In this document: positions 61,384 to 64,000 of the stretch, one piece after another | How the letters are laid out: each line of letters begins with the position of its first letter | How positions within the stretch are numbered: position 1 is the first letter of the stretch | Assembly: GCA_964500895.1 (NCBI GenBank) | Contig: CAZCQP010000008.1 | Span: forward strand, 1-64,000 | DNA length: 64,000 bases | DNA from: CAZCQP01 sp964500895 | GTDB lineage: Bacteria; Bacillota; Clostridia; Lachnospirales; JAISER01 | Direction: 5' to 3' | Notes under the pieces: model-generated | Seen by the model: only the letters and a program-made list of their open reading frames with translations | What the model was told of the DNA's origin: nothing | Databases searched by the model: none | Translations under genes and position numbers: made by a program

Positions 61384-62745
61384 ATGAAGGTTGACATTCT
61401 TGTGGCCGAAATTGGTTCTACCACCACCGTGGTGAACGCCTTTAGCGGCCTAGATACCCCCACCCCCCGTTTTGTGGCCCAAGGCCAAGCGCCCACTTCC
61501 GTGTTGGAAGGAGACGTAACCGTAGGCCTTTCCGGGGCCATTGAAGACTTAAAGGCCAAGCAGGGCATAGATAGCTTGGAATGGACGCAAATGTTGGCCA
61601 CCAGTTCTGCGGCGGGTGGGCTTAAAATGAGCGTCCATGGCTTGGTTTACGACATGACCGTTCGGGCGGCCAGGGAAGCCGCTTTAGGGGCCGGGGCCAT
61701 TTTACACTTTGTTACCGCCGGGAAACTGAAACGGACGGACGTAGCCAAAGTAAAATCCTTAACCCCCAATATTATCTTAGTGGCCGGGGGGGTTGATTAC
61801 GGCGAACGAGACACCGCCCTTGAAAACTTTGAAAAGCTGACGGATGCCTGCCCAGACATTCCTTTCATTTATGCAGGCAACATTCAAAACCATGAAGAAA
61901 TTCGGCTTATTGCCGAGGAAAAAAACATCAAGGTACATATTGTAAACAATGTGTACCCCCAGGTGGACGTGCTGGATGTGGAACCCACCCGGAAAGTCAT
62001 TCAGGAAGTGTTTGAAGAACACATCATTGTGGCCCCGGGAATGAGCAAAATGCGGGACATGGTCACGGGCAAAGTGCTGCCCACTCCGGGCGCAGTGATG
62101 GAATGCTCCAAACTGCTGTATGAACTTTACGGGGATTTAGTGGTTTTTGACGTAGGCGGGGCAACCACAGACATTCATTCGGTCACGGCCGGTTCCTCGG
62201 AAATGAACGACATTCTCATTAGCCCGGAACCATTCGCCAAGCGCACCGTTGAGGGTGATTTGGGGGTTTACGTAAACATTCCCCATATTGTGGAGAAAAT
62301 TGGGCTTGAGGAACTGACAAAAGTGTTCCCGGATGCCCAGCGCCTCATTGCAGAAGCACAAGCCATTCCAAAGACCGATGAACAAAAGGCTTTCATTGAA
62401 TACCTGACCCAAACCGCCGTGGCCACGGCACTGGAACGACACGCAGGCAGACTGATAGACATTTACGGCCCTACAGGCAAAAAAACCATGGCTTCCGGCA
62501 AAGACTTAACCGCTGTGAAAGTTATGGTGGGCACCGGGGGCGCTTTAACCCGGCTGCCAAACCGGGTGAACATTTTAAACAGCTTGGCCGAGCCGGATTC
62601 CAGCCCCCGCCTTGCCCCACGAAAAGGAACGAAAGTGCTCATCGACAACCATTACATCATGGCATCTTTAGGGGTGTTGTCCCTGGTGCACAAAGAAGCG
62701 GCCATGGCTTTGCTGAAACAAAGCATTGAAGGAGGCACCTTATGA
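61384..62745 (+). CDS. GlmL-like protein, presumed OraE reactivating factor
   Basis: This 453-residue protein has an actin/Hsp70-type ATPase fold: AEIGSTTTVVNAF (phosphate 1) and VVFDVGGATTDIHSV (phosphate 2), with VMVGTGGALTRLP (adenosine). GlmL (MutL) proteins of B12-dependent mutase operons are thought to exchange damaged cobalamin. This one belongs to the ornithine-degradation branch. The ATG follows GAGGG. It overlaps orr by four bases. Confidence 0.92.
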   Translation: MKVDILVAEIGSTTTVVNAFSGLDTPTPRFVAQGQAPTSVLEGDVTVGLSGAIEDLKAKQGIDSLEWTQMLATSSAAGGLKMSVHGLVYDMTVRAAREAALGAGAILHFVTAGKLKRTDVAKVKSLTPNIILVAGGVDYGERDTALENFEKLTDACPDIPFIYAGNIQNHEEIRLIAEEKNIKVHIVNNVYPQVDVLDVEPTRKVIQEVFEEHIIVAPGMSKMRDMVTGKVLPTPGAVMECSKLLYELYGDLVVFDVGGATTDIHSVTAGSSEMNDILISPEPFAKRTVEGDLGVYVNIPHIVEKIGLEELTKVFPDAQRLIAEAQAIPKTDEQKAFIEYLTQTAVATALERHAGRLIDIYGPTGKKTMASGKDLTAVKVMVGTGGALTRLPNRVNILNSLAEPDSSPRLAPRKGTKVLIDNHYIMASLGVLSLVHKEAAMALLKQSIEGGTL

Positions 62746-63803
62746 AATATCCAGCCTTAGTGATAGACACCCAAAAACTAAAGGAAAACGTACAAATGAC
62801 CATGGCCCTGTGCCAAACGGCGGGAATAGAAGTTTGCGCCGTCACCAAAGCTTTTTGCGCCATTCCCGAAATTACCCAGGCTTATGTAGAGGCCGGTATA
62901 AAAATACTGGCGGATTCCCGCATAGAGAACTTGAAAAAGATTCCTTATGCCGGGGTGGAAAAATGGCTGCTGCGGCTGCCCATGCCTTGCGAAGCCAAGG
63001 AAGTGGTGCTTTATTCCGATTTGAGCTTAAACTCCGAATTATCCACCGTGACCCTTTTGTCCCAAGAAGCTGAAAAAATGGGTAAAAAACATGGCGTTCT
63101 GCTGATGATTGACGTGGGGGATTTACGTGAAGGGGTGATGGCAGAAGATGCCGTAACCACAGCAGGTGAAATTTTAAAACTGCCCGGGGTTCATCTGGTG
63201 GGCTTGGGTACTAACTTAAACTGTTACGGCGGCATCATTCCAACCCCGGACAAAATGCAAGTGCTCCTAGATACCCAGAAAGCCATTGAGTCTCTTTACG
63301 GCGTACAGTTACCCGTCATTTCCGGGGGCAATTCCGGTTCTATCTATTTGGTGACAGACAAAACCATGCCCCAGGGTGTGAACAACCTGCGCATTGGGGA
63401 AGCTATTTTGCTGGGGGCAGAAACTTCCTACCAACAACCCTTGGAAGGCTTACACCAAGATGCTTTCCGACTGGACGTGCAAATTGTGGAACTGAAAGAA
63501 AAGCCTTCTTTGCCTTTCGGAGAAGCAGGACTGAACGCTTTCGGAGAAAAAGTGGTGTATGAGGATAAAGGCATGATGAAACGGGCCATTGTGGCGTGTG
63601 GCCGTCAGGATGTGTATACGGAAAAACTTATCCCTGTTGATGACAACATTGCAATCATCGGTGCCTCCAGTGACCACACCATCATAGACGTGACCCATGC
63701 CAAAAGAGAATATAAGGTAGGCGATGTGGTCAGCTTTCACCTGGTTTACAGCGGTATTTTAACGTTAACCACCTCGGAATACGTCCACAAGGTGTTTGTA
63801 TGA
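62742..63803 (+). CDS. orr: Ornithine racemase
   Basis: This 353-residue PLP enzyme of the alanine-racemase fold converts L-ornithine to D-ornithine, the first step of the oxidative branch. The PLP lysine is in VCAVTKAF (about residue 36), with GLGTNLNCYGG and the phosphate-binding SGGNSGSIYL further on. The C-terminal beta domain is present. It is the last of the pathway genes; its stop overlaps the next start. Confidence 0.93.
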   Translation: MKYPALVIDTQKLKENVQMTMALCQTAGIEVCAVTKAFCAIPEITQAYVEAGIKILADSRIENLKKIPYAGVEKWLLRLPMPCEAKEVVLYSDLSLNSELSTVTLLSQEAEKMGKKHGVLLMIDVGDLREGVMAEDAVTTAGEILKLPGVHLVGLGTNLNCYGGIIPTPDKMQVLLDTQKAIESLYGVQLPVISGGNSGSIYLVTDKTMPQGVNNLRIGEAILLGAETSYQQPLEGLHQDAFRLDVQIVELKEKPSLPFGEAGLNAFGEKVVYEDKGMMKRAIVACGRQDVYTEKLIPVDDNIAIIGASSDHTIIDVTHAKREYKVGDVVSFHLVYSGILTLTTSEYVHKVFV

Positions 63804-64000
63804 GCCGTATGAATAAGCTGCTGCGCTTCCTCTGTATGGTGGCTGGGGTTGCCCTTATCATAAACGCTGTCACACTGGCCCCTGTGAGCAATTTTAACGC
63901 CGGCATTATCCTCACCTTTGTTGCGGGGCTGGTTTTGTTTTTATACGGCTTTTTGCTTCAGAAAATTAGCATCATAACAAAGTCCGGCCCGCTTAAATGG
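63800..64000 (+). CDS. Membrane protein N-terminus, possibly YdcF-like (cut by window end)
   Basis: Sixty-seven codons are visible, starting at an ATG that overlaps the orr stop (ATGA). They encode two hydrophobic helices (about 8-28 and 34-54) after a short basic start (MSRMNKLLRFL). Two N-terminal helices of this kind precede DUF218 in YdcF/ElyC proteins, but the diagnostic domain is beyond the window, so the family is a guess. Confidence 0.5.
   Translation, partial: MSRMNKLLRFLCMVAGVALIINAVTLAPVSNFNAGIILTFVAGLVLFLYGFLLQKISIITKSGPLKW

Noticed and set aside
1..64000. CRISPR array
   Set aside because: No run of regularly spaced identical repeats of 23-40 bp was seen; the GAACGA repeats are too short and too few.

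Overview
The window looks like a chromosomal contig from an anaerobic, amino-acid-fermenting member of the Clostridia (Bacillota). The grounds are Firmicutes-type gene neighbourhoods (yerC-pcrA, sbcD-sbcC, the S10-spc-alpha block with map, a KOW gene and infA inside), strong AGGAGG ribosome sites, TTGACA/TATAAT-type promoters, a zinc-type S14, a csaB-type surface gene and a complete B12-dependent ornithine fermentation operon. The species cannot be named from the sequence. A run of 100 N at 26823-26922 marks a scaffold gap.

Layout. (1) 1-5.4 kb is visibly AT-richer than the rest and holds accessory genes: an AAA ATPase plus subtilisin-like protease pair resembling the IetAS defence/incompatibility module, a TnpW-like small transposon protein, a perfect 20-bp inverted repeat, and a membrane-anchored PD-(D/E)XK nuclease-like protein. 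(2) 5.5-10.3 kb: yerC-pcrA-aminotransferase, then a PHP phosphoesterase. (3) 10.4-15.7 kb: a surface-polysaccharide operon ending in a glycosyltransferase-CsaB fusion. (4) 15.8-18.6 kb: tRNA-Arg(CCG), a 42-aa ORF, and ahcY with a KapD-like exonuclease; the ahcY leader carries a MITE-like nested palindrome. (5) 18.6-25.1 kb: an MttB-family methyltransferase with an MFS transporter, an M29 aminopeptidase and a nuclease-helicase. (6) 25.1-28.7 kb: RNase G and a radical-SAM pair broken by the gap. (7) 28.8-44.7 kb: the ribosomal super-operon from rpsJ to rplQ on the minus strand, led by a strong promoter and a leader of about 255 nt. (8) 45-51.8 kb: recQ, sbcC, sbcD, maf and a DUF4321 gene. (9) 52.4-63.8 kb: arcA-arcC-OTC-ord-ortA-ortB-oraS-oraE-glmL-orr on the plus strand, then the start of a probable YdcF-like membrane protein.

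How the genes work together. Region 9 encodes a whole catabolic route. Arginine is deiminated to citrulline, which is phosphorolysed to ornithine and carbamoyl phosphate, and carbamate kinase makes ATP from the latter. Ornithine is racemised to the D form, rearranged by the B12/PLP aminomutase, oxidatively deaminated, and cleaved with CoA to alanine and acetyl-CoA. GlmL is the presumed repair chaperone for the aminomutase.

The most unusual material is the accessory block at the left end, above all the IetAS-like pair whose ATPase carries a helix-turn-helix-like tail and whose promoter is surrounded by four helically phased GAACGA repeats. Next come three different nested-palindrome elements bounded by terminal inverted repeats (16329-16490, 52099-52237, 56838-57020), one of them inside the ornithine operon. 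A function for the left-end block is inferred, not shown.
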